This document shows, in pieces, positions 15,717 through 24,452 of a stretch of 64,000 nucleotides of DNA; position 1 is the first letter of the stretch; every line of letters starts with the position of its first letter. The position numbers and the translations under genes are program-made. The DNA comes from Chromatiales bacterium. GTDB lineage: Bacteria > Pseudomonadota > Gammaproteobacteria > JAGRGH01. The notes under the pieces were generated by a model. That model was not told the origin of the DNA. It did no database searches and saw only the letters and a list, made by a program, of their open reading frames with translations. Where the stretch lies: contig JAGRGH010000006.1 in assembly GCA_020445605.1 (NCBI GenBank), positions 1 to 64,000 of the forward strand. The letters are read 5' to 3'.

Positions 15717-15767
15717 GGCCCAAATCGCAGGGGCCCTTGTCGAGCCCCATGGGAGTCGGATTGCCTT

Positions 15768-16238
15768 TCAGGGTTTGATGTATGCGAAGCCCTGCGACTG
15801 CAGGATTGCGAGTTCGGCGACACCACTGGGCACGATGTCGGCCTCCTCCATGCCGTAGAGATTGGCCTTGTCGATCTGCCGGCCCTTGATGGTGTTGTTG
15901 CACACCTTGAACGAAATGCCCTGGCCCTTCAGGGTATCGATCCGCGCCGCCATCTCGTCGGTGGCGTTGCCGGCCTTCATCTTCGAACCGGCCACGCCCT
16001 CGGGCACGAGGATCAGGCTGAGCCCGTCACCGTGCATGACCACACGCAGGTCCAGATTGTCCTTACCAATTGCGTTGATATGGTTCTGGATGTTGCCGAG
16101 GGCGGCCTTCTGCTGCTTGGGATCGTCACCGTTCACGTGGTAGACGACCTTCTGCTTCTCGCCCGCGTAAACATTGGTCGCGGCCGCCAGTCCGGCAGCC
16201 ATCGAAAGAGCCAAAACTACCGATGCCAGTTTCTTCAT
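15768..16238 (-). CDS. Periplasmic DsrE/DsrF-like protein
   Basis: A 156-residue protein with a clear Sec signal peptide (MKK, hydrophobic core, VYA cleavage near residue 25) and a DsrE/F-like fold: VVYHVNGDD, then LGNIQNHINAIG, DLRVVMHGDGLSLI and a single cysteine in FKVCNNTIKG. Family members bind or transfer sulfur through that cysteine, which suits the soxB neighbour; the exact substrate is unknown. A strong GGAGGAG precedes the ATG. A sigma-54 promoter-like site lies about 45 bp upstream and a terminator lies downstream, so it is probably an independently regulated single gene. Confidence 0.85.
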   Translation of the reverse strand: MKKLASVVLALSMAAGLAAATNVYAGEKQKVVYHVNGDDPKQQKAALGNIQNHINAIGKDNLDLRVVMHGDGLSLILVPEGVAGSKMKAGNATDEMAARIDTLKGQGISFKVCNNTIKGRQIDKANLYGMEEADIVPSGVAELAILQSQGFAYIKP

Positions 16239-16282
16239 CTAGGGTTTCTCCTCCAAAGGTGATTTATCTATATCAAGAAGCG

Positions 16283-16298
16283 GGCCAGAACGGTGCCA
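16283..16298 (-). promoter_or_regulatory. Candidate sigma-54 (-24/-12) promoter
   Basis: The minus strand reads TGGCACCGTTCTGGCC. The invariant GG and GC pairs are ten bases apart as required, and TGGCAC matches the -24 consensus; the -12 half matches less well (TGGC for TTGC). It lies about 45 bp before the DsrE-like ATG and downstream of the gene for a sigma-54 activator. Confidence 0.55.
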
Positions 16299-16406
16299 CG
16301 CCCGGATACGCCGGCGGAAGCCGGGTAAGCGCCCAAAAATCAGACGCTTAAGAGGTCATAGTCCGGTATACGAGCGGGACTGAAGCTGAACCGCCCAGCC
16401 AGAGGT

Positions 16407-16421
16407 GTTTCGTTCTGAAAC
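16407..16421. promoter_or_regulatory. Palindrome, possible activator (UAS) site
   Basis: GTTTC-gttct-GAAAC. It lies in the gap between the NtrC-type regulator and the DsrE-like gene, about 110 bp upstream of the sigma-54 site. That is the usual distance for enhancer binding by this regulator class. Confidence 0.45.
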
Positions 16422-16431
16422 GATCGCCGTT

Positions 16432-17796
16432 CTAGTTCGAAACGCCCGTGGACCTTTCGCGCTGCAACCAGCGCCACAGCGTGGTACGGCCGATTCCGAG
16501 GATGCGCGCCGCCTCACCGAGATTCCCGTCGGTCCGATCCAGCACGAAGCGCACGTAGCGCTGCGAGAGGTCATCGATGGTGTCGAGCGCGCCGAACCAC
16601 TGGGCGAGCGCCGGGGCAATGGCCGCATCGTCGCCCACGATGTCCAGCCGGGGGCCGTCCGACATGATCACGCAGCGCTCGACAAAGTTGCGCAGCTCGC
16701 GCACGTTTCCAGGCCACGGCCGCTGCGCCAGCGCAGCGATGGTCTCCGGCGCAAAGCGGCGCGGCGGACGACCATGACGCGCGGCGAAGCTCTGCGAGAA
16801 ATGTTCGATCAGCAGCGGCAGGTCGCCCTCGCGCTCGACCAGCCTCGGCATGCCGATCGCGACGACATTCAGGCGGTGATAGAGATCCTCGCGGAACGCC
16901 CCGGCGCGCACACGCTCGGCCAGATGGGCGTTGGTCGCCGCGATGAAGCGCGCCGCGACGGGGCGCGGGCGCGAATCGCCGACCGGCAGCACCGTGGCGT
17001 TCTCGATCACGCGCAGAAGCTTCGTCTGCATGGACTCGCTGATATTGCCGATCTCGTCGAGAAACACCGTGCCGCCCGCGGCCGACTCGAGCAGGCCGAC
17101 GCGATCGCGGTCGGCTCCCGTGAATGCACCCTTGCGGTGACCGAACAACTCGCTTTCGAGCAGGGTGTCCGCGATCGCGCCGCAGTCGACCACGACGAAC
17201 GGCGCGTTGCGCCGCACGCCGCGATCATGAATTGCGCGGGCGACGAGTTCCTTACCCACGCCGCTGTCGCCCTGCACGATCACGGGACAATCGACATCGG
17301 CGACCTTGTCGATCAGCCGATAGACGGCCCACATCGCCGGGCTGTCGCCGATCATGCCGTAGCCCGGCAGCGGCTCGGCGAGCTGGCGTTTCAGGTTCAG
17401 GTTCTCGCGGCGCAGGGCCGCATTCGACAGGTTGCGCCGCAGCGTCAGTTCCAGTTCCTGCAGGGAATAGGGCTTGCGCAGAAAATCCACGGCACCGGTG
17501 CGCATGGCCTTAACCGCGCGCTCAATCGTGGACTGCCCGGTCACGGCGACGATCGGCAGCAGCGGATGACGCCGCGCAAGCCGCTCGATCAGCATGAAGC
17601 CATCGGTGGCGGGCATGTTCAGATCGGTCAGAACGATATCCGGCGGCTGCTCGCCGATCACGCCGATGGCCGCTTCGGCGCTGTCAAAGACCCGGCAGCG
17701 GAAACCGAGCTCGATCGCGTAACGCTCGAACAGGCGGTTGGCGACCGGATCGTCGTCGACAAAGTCGACCCGCAGGTTCTCCGGAAGCCCCTTCAT
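16432..17796 (-). CDS. NtrC-family sigma-54-dependent response regulator
   Basis: Activates sigma-54 RNA polymerase after phosphorylation by its partner kinase. The receiver domain (residues 8-122) has acidic residues at 14-16, the phospho-acceptor D58 in TDLNMP, and K108. The AAA+ domain has Walker A GDSGVGKE (176-183), the sigma-54 contact loop GAFTGA (223-228) and Walker B TVFLDE (about 243-248). A Fis-type helix-turn-helix closes the protein (GEAARILGIGRTTLWRWLQ). Its start overlaps the sensor kinase stop by 4 bp. The nearest downstream genes on the strand are sulfur oxidation genes behind a sigma-54-like promoter, which suggests what it controls. Confidence 0.95.
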   Translation of the reverse strand: MKGLPENLRVDFVDDDPVANRLFERYAIELGFRCRVFDSAEAAIGVIGEQPPDIVLTDLNMPATDGFMLIERLARRHPLLPIVAVTGQSTIERAVKAMRTGAVDFLRKPYSLQELELTLRRNLSNAALRRENLNLKRQLAEPLPGYGMIGDSPAMWAVYRLIDKVADVDCPVIVQGDSGVGKELVARAIHDRGVRRNAPFVVVDCGAIADTLLESELFGHRKGAFTGADRDRVGLLESAAGGTVFLDEIGNISESMQTKLLRVIENATVLPVGDSRPRPVAARFIAATNAHLAERVRAGAFREDLYHRLNVVAIGMPRLVEREGDLPLLIEHFSQSFAARHGRPPRRFAPETIAALAQRPWPGNVRELRNFVERCVIMSDGPRLDIVGDDAAIAPALAQWFGALDTIDDLSQRYVRFVLDRTDGNLGEAARILGIGRTTLWRWLQRERSTGVSN

Positions 17797-19703
17797 GCCG
17801 TACCGGCGCCGGGCAGCCGGCTGCGATCCTCAACGGTGGCGGCCGGCACGTGGAACCAGACGCACAGTCCGCCGGCGGATTCCTGCCGGGCACCCATGCT
17901 GCCGCCGTGCTGACGCACGATCGCGTCACTGACCGACAGCCCCAGCCCCGTGCCACGCTCGCCCTTGGTGGTGAAGAACGGCTCGAACATGCGCGGCAGC
18001 AGGTTCGCATCGATTCCGGTCCCGGAGTCGACCACCCGGGCCTCCGCCCATTCACCGTCGGAACGGACGTTGACACTGACCGTGCCACCGCGCGGGCTGG
18101 CCTGCATGCCGTTGAGCACCAGATTGACGATGACCTGCTGCAGCTGGGCGCGATCGCCGTCGACCGCGCTGCCGTCTTCACCCTGCACCTCGAGCCGCAC
18201 GCCGAGTTGCTCGGCCTGCTTGTCCAGCAGGCGCACGCTCTCGCGCGCAAGCTCGGCGAGATCGAGCCGCTCGACGTGCGGCGCGCGCGGTCGTGCGTAG
18301 TCGAGCAGTCCCTGCACGATGCGCGCGACCCGCCGGCCTTCGCTGGCCAGCACGTCGAGATCCCCGCGCAGCGCCGCCGGCAGCGGCTGACGCTGCATCA
18401 GTTCGGTCAGCCCGAGCATGTTGTTCATCGGGTTGTTGATCTCATGCGCGACACCGGCGGCCAGCTCGCCGACCATCGCAAGCCGCGCCGCGCGCGCGGC
18501 GGCCGCCTCGGCCCGGCAGCGTACGTCCTGGGCCTGTTCGAGGCGGTCGGTCAGATAGTTGAACGTGCGACCGAGCGAACCGATCTCGTCCGCCCGCGCA
18601 TCCTCGTAGCGCACGCGCTCGCCATCGGCGTAGCGACGCATCAGCGCGACGAGATTCTCGACCGGCCGCGCAATGCTCTCCGACGACCAGCGCACCAGTG
18701 CAATCGAGACGACCGCCAGCACGCCGAGCAGCACCCAGATCGTCCGCCGCATGCCTTCGACCGGCGCCAGAACGGCCTCGCGCGAGCGCGAGGCCACCAG
18801 CACCCAGCGCAGATCGCTGCGTGCATCCGGCGCGAACGCCCGATAGAACCAGAAGCGATCGCCATGCTCGATCGTGCCGTCCGCAGACCCGGCCAGGATG
18901 GCCGCCCAGCCGGCCTCGCCAACGTCGGCCGCAAACCGGGCGGGGTTGCCCGTCTGGTTGCCGAAGCGTTGCCGGGTGTCCGGGTGGAACAGAAACACAC
19001 CGTCGCGCGACGGGTCCGCGGCGTTGCGCTCGACAATCGCAACATCGTTTCCGAACTCCGCCAGCGTGCCGTTCACCAGCTGGTCGATGCGCCGGCCCCA
19101 CATGTTGACGACCAGAAATCCGGCCTCGCCGAGCGGCGTCATGTAGCGCACCATGGCCGGACACCAGTCGTCCTTGAACTCGATCCAGCCCAGTTCGAAC
19201 TGCGACATGCCGACTTCGCCGGGCGCGAGCGCGAGTGCGCTGCGGAAGAACTCGCGACTGGCGAGGTTCGCAACGAACCGCCGCCCATCGGGCATCGCGT
19301 GCTCCGCCTCGATGCGCTGCTTCTCGCGCACCTTCACCAGGGTGTTGCCGTCGCGGTCGATGACCCGCATCGCCTGAATGCTGGGCACCACACTCTGATA
19401 GTCCAGAAAGAACTTCGTGATCTCTTCTGCGGCTCGCTCGTAGCCCGACCCGGTCGGACCGCTCGCAAGCCGCGCGAACTGGTCAACCGACGGCACGACC
19501 ACCAGCCCGCGCACGAGCGCGGCCTGGGCATCCAGCAGGGTTTGCAGTTCGCCCTCCAGACGCTCGAGTACGCTGTGGACCTCCTGCTCGGTGCTTTCGG
19601 TCAGCGCGCGCGCGTTACGCTCGACGACGCCGTACTGCAACAGCAGCAACGGACCCAGCGTCAGCGAGCTGAACAGCCAGAAGAGTTTGCGTTGAAGTGG
19701 CAT
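17793..19703 (-). CDS. Membrane sensor histidine kinase
   Basis: Partner of the NtrC-type regulator. Transmembrane helix 1 is at about residues 8-25, followed by a large periplasmic sensing domain of the double-Cache type to about 310. Helix 2 is at about 321-337, then HAMP, and a HisKA domain with the phosphorylated histidine H420 in GVAHEINNP. The HATPase domain has the N box (IVNLVLNGMQ) and G boxes (DSGTGID, GTGLGLSVSD). The length is 636. The ligand is unknown; by position a reduced sulfur compound is plausible. Confidence 0.93.
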   Translation of the reverse strand: MPLQRKLFWLFSSLTLGPLLLLQYGVVERNARALTESTEQEVHSVLERLEGELQTLLDAQAALVRGLVVVPSVDQFARLASGPTGSGYERAAEEITKFFLDYQSVVPSIQAMRVIDRDGNTLVKVREKQRIEAEHAMPDGRRFVANLASREFFRSALALAPGEVGMSQFELGWIEFKDDWCPAMVRYMTPLGEAGFLVVNMWGRRIDQLVNGTLAEFGNDVAIVERNAADPSRDGVFLFHPDTRQRFGNQTGNPARFAADVGEAGWAAILAGSADGTIEHGDRFWFYRAFAPDARSDLRWVLVASRSREAVLAPVEGMRRTIWVLLGVLAVVSIALVRWSSESIARPVENLVALMRRYADGERVRYEDARADEIGSLGRTFNYLTDRLEQAQDVRCRAEAAAARAARLAMVGELAAGVAHEINNPMNNMLGLTELMQRQPLPAALRGDLDVLASEGRRVARIVQGLLDYARPRAPHVERLDLAELARESVRLLDKQAEQLGVRLEVQGEDGSAVDGDRAQLQQVIVNLVLNGMQASPRGGTVSVNVRSDGEWAEARVVDSGTGIDANLLPRMFEPFFTTKGERGTGLGLSVSDAIVRQHGGSMGARQESAGGLCVWFHVPAATVEDRSRLPGAGTA

Positions 19704-19750
19704 GGCGGGTGATCTCCACGCGATTCTAGTCCGAACGGCGGGAGATTTAG

Positions 19751-19913
19751 CAGGCTGTTGAAATTCTCATTTCAACAGCCTGATAACGCGAGACAGGGAC
19801 GTCTCGCCCGAAAATCGAACACCCAAGTGTTTGATTTTCGTGAGCAACCGAAAACCGCGCTTTTCGGTTGCGACATTGAAAAGGCCATGGACGGGCCTTT
19901 TTCAACAACCTGT
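19751..19913 (+). repeat. Hairpin-chain repeat A, copy 1
   Basis: Five consecutive hairpins in about 160 bp. The first is CAGGCTGTTGAAAT paired with ATTTCAACAGCCTG. The second is GAGAC/GTCTC. The third is CGAAAATC/GATTTTCG around AACACccaaGTGTT. The fourth is GCAACCGAAAA/TTTTCGGTTGC. The fifth is GAAAAGGCC/GGCCTTTTTC. A nearly identical inverted copy lies at 21684-21846 on the far side of msrPQ, and a diverged direct copy at 63550-63711. The gap 19704-19962 holds nothing else. Confidence 0.85.
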
Positions 19914-19962
19914 CCGGCGTCACCGCGCCGGCAACCGTCTCCCGGGCGGGTCGATCAGCGCA

Positions 19963-20616
19963 TCAGGAGGCCGCCGCCGGATTGCGGGCCGGCGCGGCTG
20001 GCCGTGACGGCCGCCGGCCAAACCGCAAACGATCACGCACGGCGGGAATTCGCATTCCCAGCAGGCTGACGGCAATCGCGCCGTAGATCGCCGGCTCCAG
20101 CCAGTCGGCCTTCACCAGCCAGAGAAAATGCAGCACGCCGAGCGGCGCTATGAGATAGATGGCGCGATGCAGGCGCAGCCAGTTTCCGCCCATGCGGCGC
20201 ATCGCGGCCGTGGTCGAGGTCGCGGCCAGCGCAGTCAGCAGAACAAAACCCGCGAAACCGACCGTGATGAACGGCCGTTCCACGATGTCCTCGACGATCA
20301 TCGGCCAATCGAAGAACTGGTCCAGCACCAGCCAGGTTGCAAAGTGCACCAGCGCATAGAAGAACGTGAACAGCCCGAGCAGGCGACGTACACGCACGAT
20401 GCGCCGCCAGCCCGTGAGGTTCTTGAGCGGCGTGATGGCAAGCGTGACCAGCAACAGCCGCAGGGCCCAGTCGCCGGTGGTGTGTGTGATGGCCTCGATC
20501 GGGTTGGCGCCCAGATCGTCACTGAACGCGCGCCATGCCAGCCACGCAAACGGCGCGAGCGCGGCAATCCAGATCGCCGGCTTGAGCAGCCAGCGGATGC
20601 GCTGATCGACGTTCAC
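19963..20616 (-). CDS. msrQ: MsrPQ methionine sulfoxide reductase, heme membrane subunit MsrQ
   Basis: Inner-membrane b-type heme protein that passes electrons from the respiratory chain to MsrP, which repairs oxidised methionines in periplasmic proteins. It has five to six hydrophobic helices (for example LLLVTLAITPLKNLTGW, LLGLFTFFYALVHF, LHRAIYLIAPLGVLHFLWL) with the expected heme histidines. The GTG at 20616 lies 13 bp after the msrP stop and gives the family's usual N-terminus; upstream codons look non-coding. It has 217 residues with a Pro/Ala/Arg-rich tail. Confidence 0.93.
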   Translation of the reverse strand: MNVDQRIRWLLKPAIWIAALAPFAWLAWRAFSDDLGANPIEAITHTTGDWALRLLLVTLAITPLKNLTGWRRIVRVRRLLGLFTFFYALVHFATWLVLDQFFDWPMIVEDIVERPFITVGFAGFVLLTALAATSTTAAMRRMGGNWLRLHRAIYLIAPLGVLHFLWLVKADWLEPAIYGAIAVSLLGMRIPAVRDRLRFGRRPSRPAAPARNPAAAS

Positions 20617-20629
20617 GCGGGCCTTCCGT

Positions 20630-21586
20630 TCAGTAGAACTTCCGAAGATCCATGCCGGAATACAGGCCCGCGACCTGATCCGCATAGCCGTTGAACATCA
20701 GGGTCTCGCGGCGCGCGGAAAAGAACGAATCCCCGATGCGGCGTTCCTTCTTCTGCGACCAGCGCGGATGCGAGACCTCCGGGTTCACATTCGAATAGAA
20801 CCCGTACTCGCCTGGCGCGGCCATGTTCCAGCTCGTCGGCGGCTGTTCCTTCGTGAAACTGATCCGCACGATGGACTTGATGCTCTTGAAGCCGTATTTC
20901 CACGGCACCACCAGACGCAGCGGCGCACCGTTCTGGTTCGGCAGAATGCGCCCGTACAGCCCGACTGCGAGGATCGTCAACGGGTGCATGGCCTCATCCA
21001 TGCGCAGCCCTTCGCGATAGGGCCATTCCAGCACGCTGCGGCGCTGGCCGGGCATCTGCTGCGGATCGAGCAGGGTCTCGAACGCAACGTACTTCGCATC
21101 CGCCGACGGCTCGAAGCGCCTGAGCAGGGCACCGAGCTCTAGCCCGACCCATGGGATCACCATCGACCAGGCCTCGACGCAACGCAGACGATAGATGCGT
21201 TCCTCCAGCGGAAACCCGGAAAGAATGTCCTCGATCCCGATCCGTCCCGGCTTTGCGCAGGCACCATCGACGACGACCTCCCACGGCCGCGTGCGCAGAG
21301 TTCCGGCATAGGCCTGGGGGTCGTCCTTGTCGGTGCCGAACTCGTAGAAATTGTTATAGGTCGTAATGTCCTTCCACTCGTTTGGCGCCTCGTCGGTCGA
21401 CAACGGGCTCTTTCCGGCTGACTTGAAAACGGCATCGCCCGGTGGCTCGCTCTTCGCGACACTCAGGCCCGGCACACCCATCGCACCGGCGGCCAGCGCG
21501 GCCTTGAGCCACTGGCGCCGGTCCAGATACAGCGACTCGGGCGTGATCTCCGATGGCGCGATGTCGGTCGGTTTACGAATCAGCAT
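20630..21586 (-). CDS. msrP: MsrPQ methionine sulfoxide reductase, catalytic molybdenum subunit MsrP
   Basis: Periplasmic molybdopterin enzyme that reduces protein-bound methionine sulfoxide. The Tat signal has [11 protein letters not shown] at about residues 21-31. The molybdenum ligand is C136 in [15 protein letters not shown], and the [16 protein letters not shown] segment is typical of the family. The ATG at 21586 with a GGAG site gives 318 residues. It forms an operon with msrQ. The pair is bracketed by inverted copies of repeat A. Confidence 0.95.
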   Translation of the reverse strand: MLIRKPTDIAPSEITPESLYLDRRQWLKAALAAGAMGVPGLSVAKSEPPGDAVFKSAGKSPLSTDEAPNEWKDITTYNNFYEFGTDKDDPQAYAGTLRTRPWEVVVDGACAKPGRIGIEDILSGFPLEERIYRLRCVEAWSMVIPWVGLELGALLRRFEPSADAKYVAFETLLDPQQMPGQRRSVLEWPYREGLRMDEAMHPLTILAVGLYGRILPNQNGAPLRLVVPWKYGFKSIKSIVRISFTKEQPPTSWNMAAPGEYGFYSNVNPEVSHPRWSQKKERRIGDSFFSARRETLMFNGYADQVAGLYSGMDLRKFY

Positions 21587-21683
21587 GGTGGATCTCCTCG
21601 GCGCGCGGTCTGCACGAACGTTCGTGGTGGCTGGCATTCAGCAAGGGCAACCCCGATTCAGGTCAGCGTTGCCCGCGGCACTA

Positions 21684-21846
21684 ACAGGTTGTCGAAAAAG
21701 GCCCGTCCATGGCCTTTTCAACATCGCAACCGAAAAGCGCGGTTTTCGGTAGCTCACGAAAATCAAACACTTGGGTGTTCGATTTTCGGGCGAGACGTCC
21801 CTGTCTCGCGATATCAGGCTGTTGAAGTGAGAATTTCAACAGCCTG
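21684..21846 (-). repeat. Hairpin-chain repeat A, copy 2 (inverted)
   Basis: Inverse of copy 1 at 19751-19913, alike at nearly every position. The two copies face each other across msrQ-msrP with about 1.77 kb between them. All five hairpins are kept. Confidence 0.85.
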
Positions 21847-21850
21847 CTAA

Positions 21851-21967
21851 GGACGGGCCGCCATTTTCAACGGCGGCAGGCCGTTGGAAATGGGAGAAAA
21901 CGAAACACCGCGCCTTTTCGTTTTCGTGACTCTGGCAAGCCAGGATGGCCTGATCAGCGCTTCCCAA
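21851..21967 (-). repeat. Hairpin-chain repeat B, copy 2
   Basis: Lies directly beside repeat A copy 2. It contains ATTTTCAACGGC/GCCGTTGGAAAT and GAAAACGAAA/TTTTCGTTTTC hairpins and ends in TGATCAGCGCTTCC. The reverse complement matches 11879-11992. Nothing else is visible in 21587-22005. Confidence 0.6.
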
Positions 21968-22005
21968 GAATAGACCGACCCGCGCGCCCAGAAATTGCAG
22001 GCGAG

Positions 22006-23367
22006 TCAGCCCATCGCGTCGATTGCAGCCGTCAACGACGTCACGCCGGTGACCGACATGCCGCCGACCGGGCGCCGCGGCACGTTCGCCTGCGGCACGA
22101 TTGCGGCGGTAAAGCCGTGCTTGGCCGCCTCGCGAATGCGTTCCTCGCCATTGGGAACCGGCCGCACCTCGCCGGTCAGTCCGATCTCGCCGAACGCCAC
22201 CAGGCCGCGCGGCAGCGCCCGCCCGCGCAGGCTTGACAGGGCGGAAAGAACCAGCGGCAGATCGGCCGCGGTTTCCGTGATGCGTACGCCGCCGACGGCA
22301 TTGACGAACACGTCCTGGTCGGCCAGCGTGATGCCGGCGTGACGGTGCACGACCGCGAGCAGCATCGCCAGCCGGTTGTGTTCCAGGCCCACGGCCACAC
22401 GGCGCGGATTGCCGAGCGGGCTGGTATCGACCAGCGCCTGGAGTTCCACGAGCAGCGGCCGGGTACCCTCGCGCGTAACCATGACAAGACTGCCCGGCAC
22501 CTCGTGCTCGTGCCGCGCGAGAAAGATCGCCGACGGGTTCGACACCGGTTTGAGCCCGGCACCGGTCATCGCGAAGATGCCGAGTTCGTTCGCGGCACCG
22601 AAGCGGTTTTTCACCGCGCGCAGCACACGGTAGCGCTCGCCGGGGTCGCCGTCGAAATACAGCACACAGTCGACCATGTGCTCGAGCACTCGCGGCCCGG
22701 CCAGCGCACCCTCTTTGGTGACATGGCCGATCAGCAGGGTCGCACAGCCGCCGCGTTTGGCGTGCTCAACCAGCATTCCCGCGCACTCACGCACCTGCGC
22801 GACGGAACCCGGCGCGGACTGCAGACGCTCGGTCACGGCGGTCTGAATGGAATCGACGATGAGGACGGCCGCGCGCTCGGCCTCGGACGCCGCCAGCACC
22901 GCCTCGACGCTGGTCTCGGCCAGAATCCCGACGCGGGCCGCGTCCAGTCCGAGGCGCTCGCCGCGCAGGGCGATCTGCGCCGGCGATTCCTCGCCGCTCG
23001 CGTACAGCACCGGCCGACCGCCGGACAGCGCCGCGGCGGTCTGCAGCAACAGAGTGGACTTGCCGATCCCGGGGTCGCCGCCGATCAGCACGACCGATCC
23101 GGCGACCAGCCCGCCGCCCAGGGCTCGGTCGAACTCGTCCGAACCGGTCGCGAGCCGCGCGGCCTCGCCCCGCTCCACCTCGCCCAGGCGCTGGACCCTG
23201 GCGCTCTGCACGCCCGCGTAGCCGCCGCGCCGCCGCGCACCGCCGGCCGGCGAACTCAGCGCGACCTCGTGCAGGGAATTCCACGCGCCGCAATCCGGGC
23301 ACTGACCGGCCCACTTCGGCTGCTGGCCACCGCAGGCATCGCAGCGATAGACGGATTTGGCGCTCAA
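22006..23367 (-). CDS. radA: DNA repair protein RadA
   Basis: RecA-like ATPase that promotes branch migration during recombinational repair. The N-terminal zinc finger has the form CxxC...CxxC (YRCDACGGQQPKW, CPDCGAW). Walker A is GGDPGIGKSTLL, the RadA-specific KNRFGA motif follows, and the C-terminus is a Lon-protease-like domain. A TTG at 23367 overlaps the alr stop (TTGA) and starts exactly before the zinc finger, giving 453 residues, the family norm. It lies in the dnaB-alr-radA order. Confidence 0.95.
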   Translation of the reverse strand: MSAKSVYRCDACGGQQPKWAGQCPDCGAWNSLHEVALSSPAGGARRRGGYAGVQSARVQRLGEVERGEAARLATGSDEFDRALGGGLVAGSVVLIGGDPGIGKSTLLLQTAAALSGGRPVLYASGEESPAQIALRGERLGLDAARVGILAETSVEAVLAASEAERAAVLIVDSIQTAVTERLQSAPGSVAQVRECAGMLVEHAKRGGCATLLIGHVTKEGALAGPRVLEHMVDCVLYFDGDPGERYRVLRAVKNRFGAANELGIFAMTGAGLKPVSNPSAIFLARHEHEVPGSLVMVTREGTRPLLVELQALVDTSPLGNPRRVAVGLEHNRLAMLLAVVHRHAGITLADQDVFVNAVGGVRITETAADLPLVLSALSSLRGRALPRGLVAFGEIGLTGEVRPVPNGEERIREAAKHGFTAAIVPQANVPRRPVGGMSVTGVTSLTAAIDAMG

Positions 23368-24452
23368 GCGTCCGGACCCGCCGACCCGCGGTAGACATGC
23401 TCGACGCGCGCGGTGATCCCGCAGAACAGTTCGTAGGCGATGGTGTTGGCGCGCTCGGCGATGGCGTCCGCCGGCAGGCCCGCGCCCCACAGCGTCACCG
23501 AGTCCCCGACGCGCGCCTGTTCATGCCCGCGCAGGTCCACACACATCGTGTCCATCGAAACCGTGCCGATCAGCGGCACCGGCCGGTTGCCGAGCAGCAC
23601 CGGCGTGCCCGAGGGCGCGTGGCGCGGATAACCGTCCCCGTAGCCGGCACCGACGACCCCGACCGGCATGTCCTCGGGGCAGACCCAGGCGCCGCCGTAG
23701 CCGATCGCATCGCCCGCGATGTGCTGGTTGATCGCGATCAGCCGGGCGGAGAACGTCATCACCGGCTTCAGGCCGAGTTCCGCCGCCGTGCGGTCGGCAA
23801 CCGGCGCTCCGCCATAGAGCGCAATCCCCGGGCGAATCCAGTCACCGGCGGCCTCCGGCCAGCTGAACACACCGGCCGAATTGAGCAGGCTCGTTTCGCG
23901 GCCGAGTGCAGAGGTCACGTCGGCAAAACGCCGCAGCTGTGTCTCGTTCTCGGGGCGTGCGGGACGATCGGCGTTGGCGAGATGGCTCATGACGCGCACG
24001 GTTCGCACGGATTCGAGCCCGTTCAGCCGACTTATCAGCGCTGCGACCTCGGCCGGCTCGACCCCCAGACGGTGCATGCCGGTATCGATCTTCAGCCAGA
24101 CGTCGACCGATGGCGGGCCAGCGGCCGCGAGCAGGTCGACCTGTTCGCTGCGGTGCACGACCAGGCCCAGCCCAAGTGCCGCCGCGCGTACCAGCTCGGC
24201 CCGGTCCGCGGCGCCGGCCAGCAGCAGTACGCGAGATTCGATCCCCGCTGCGCGCAGGGCCTCGCCCTCGTCGAGCCGGGCCACCGCGAGACCGTCGACC
24301 AGCGGCGCCAGCATGCGCGCGACCGGCACCAGTCCGTGTCCATAGGCATCGGCCTTGACCACGGCCAGCACCCGCGCATCCGGGGCCTGCGCACGCACAC
24401 GGGCTAGGTTCGCGACGAGTGCCGCAAGATCGATCTCGACGCGCGGCCTAAT
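23364..24452 (-). CDS. alr: Alanine racemase, apparently starting at ATT
   Basis: PLP enzyme that makes D-alanine for peptidoglycan. The PLP lysine is K33 in VVKADAYGHG, and the catalytic tyrosine lies in AGYGDGYPR. From the ATT at 24452 the protein begins MRPRVEIDLAALVANLARVR and has 362 residues, both standard for the family. No ATG, GTG or TTG exists in this frame between the upstream stop within dnaB and a GTG at 24398. Starting at that GTG would remove the conserved first strand and helix. The ATT overlaps the dnaB TAG stop, which would suit coupled translation. A sequencing error is the alternative. Confidence 0.9.
   Translation of the reverse strand: MRPRVEIDLAALVANLARVRAQAPDARVLAVVKADAYGHGLVPVARMLAPLVDGLAVARLDEGEALRAAGIESRVLLLAGAADRAELVRAAALGLGLVVHRSEQVDLLAAAGPPSVDVWLKIDTGMHRLGVEPAEVAALISRLNGLESVRTVRVMSHLANADRPARPENETQLRRFADVTSALGRETSLLNSAGVFSWPEAAGDWIRPGIALYGGAPVADRTAAELGLKPVMTFSARLIAINQHIAGDAIGYGGAWVCPEDMPVGVVGAGYGDGYPRHAPSGTPVLLGNRPVPLIGTVSMDTMCVDLRGHEQARVGDSVTLWGAGLPADAIAERANTIAYELFCGITARVEHVYRGSAGPDA

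Noticed and set aside
20008-20685. Longer msrQ start at 20685
   Set aside because: The added residues overlap the end of msrP and do not resemble the family; the GTG at 20616 fits better.
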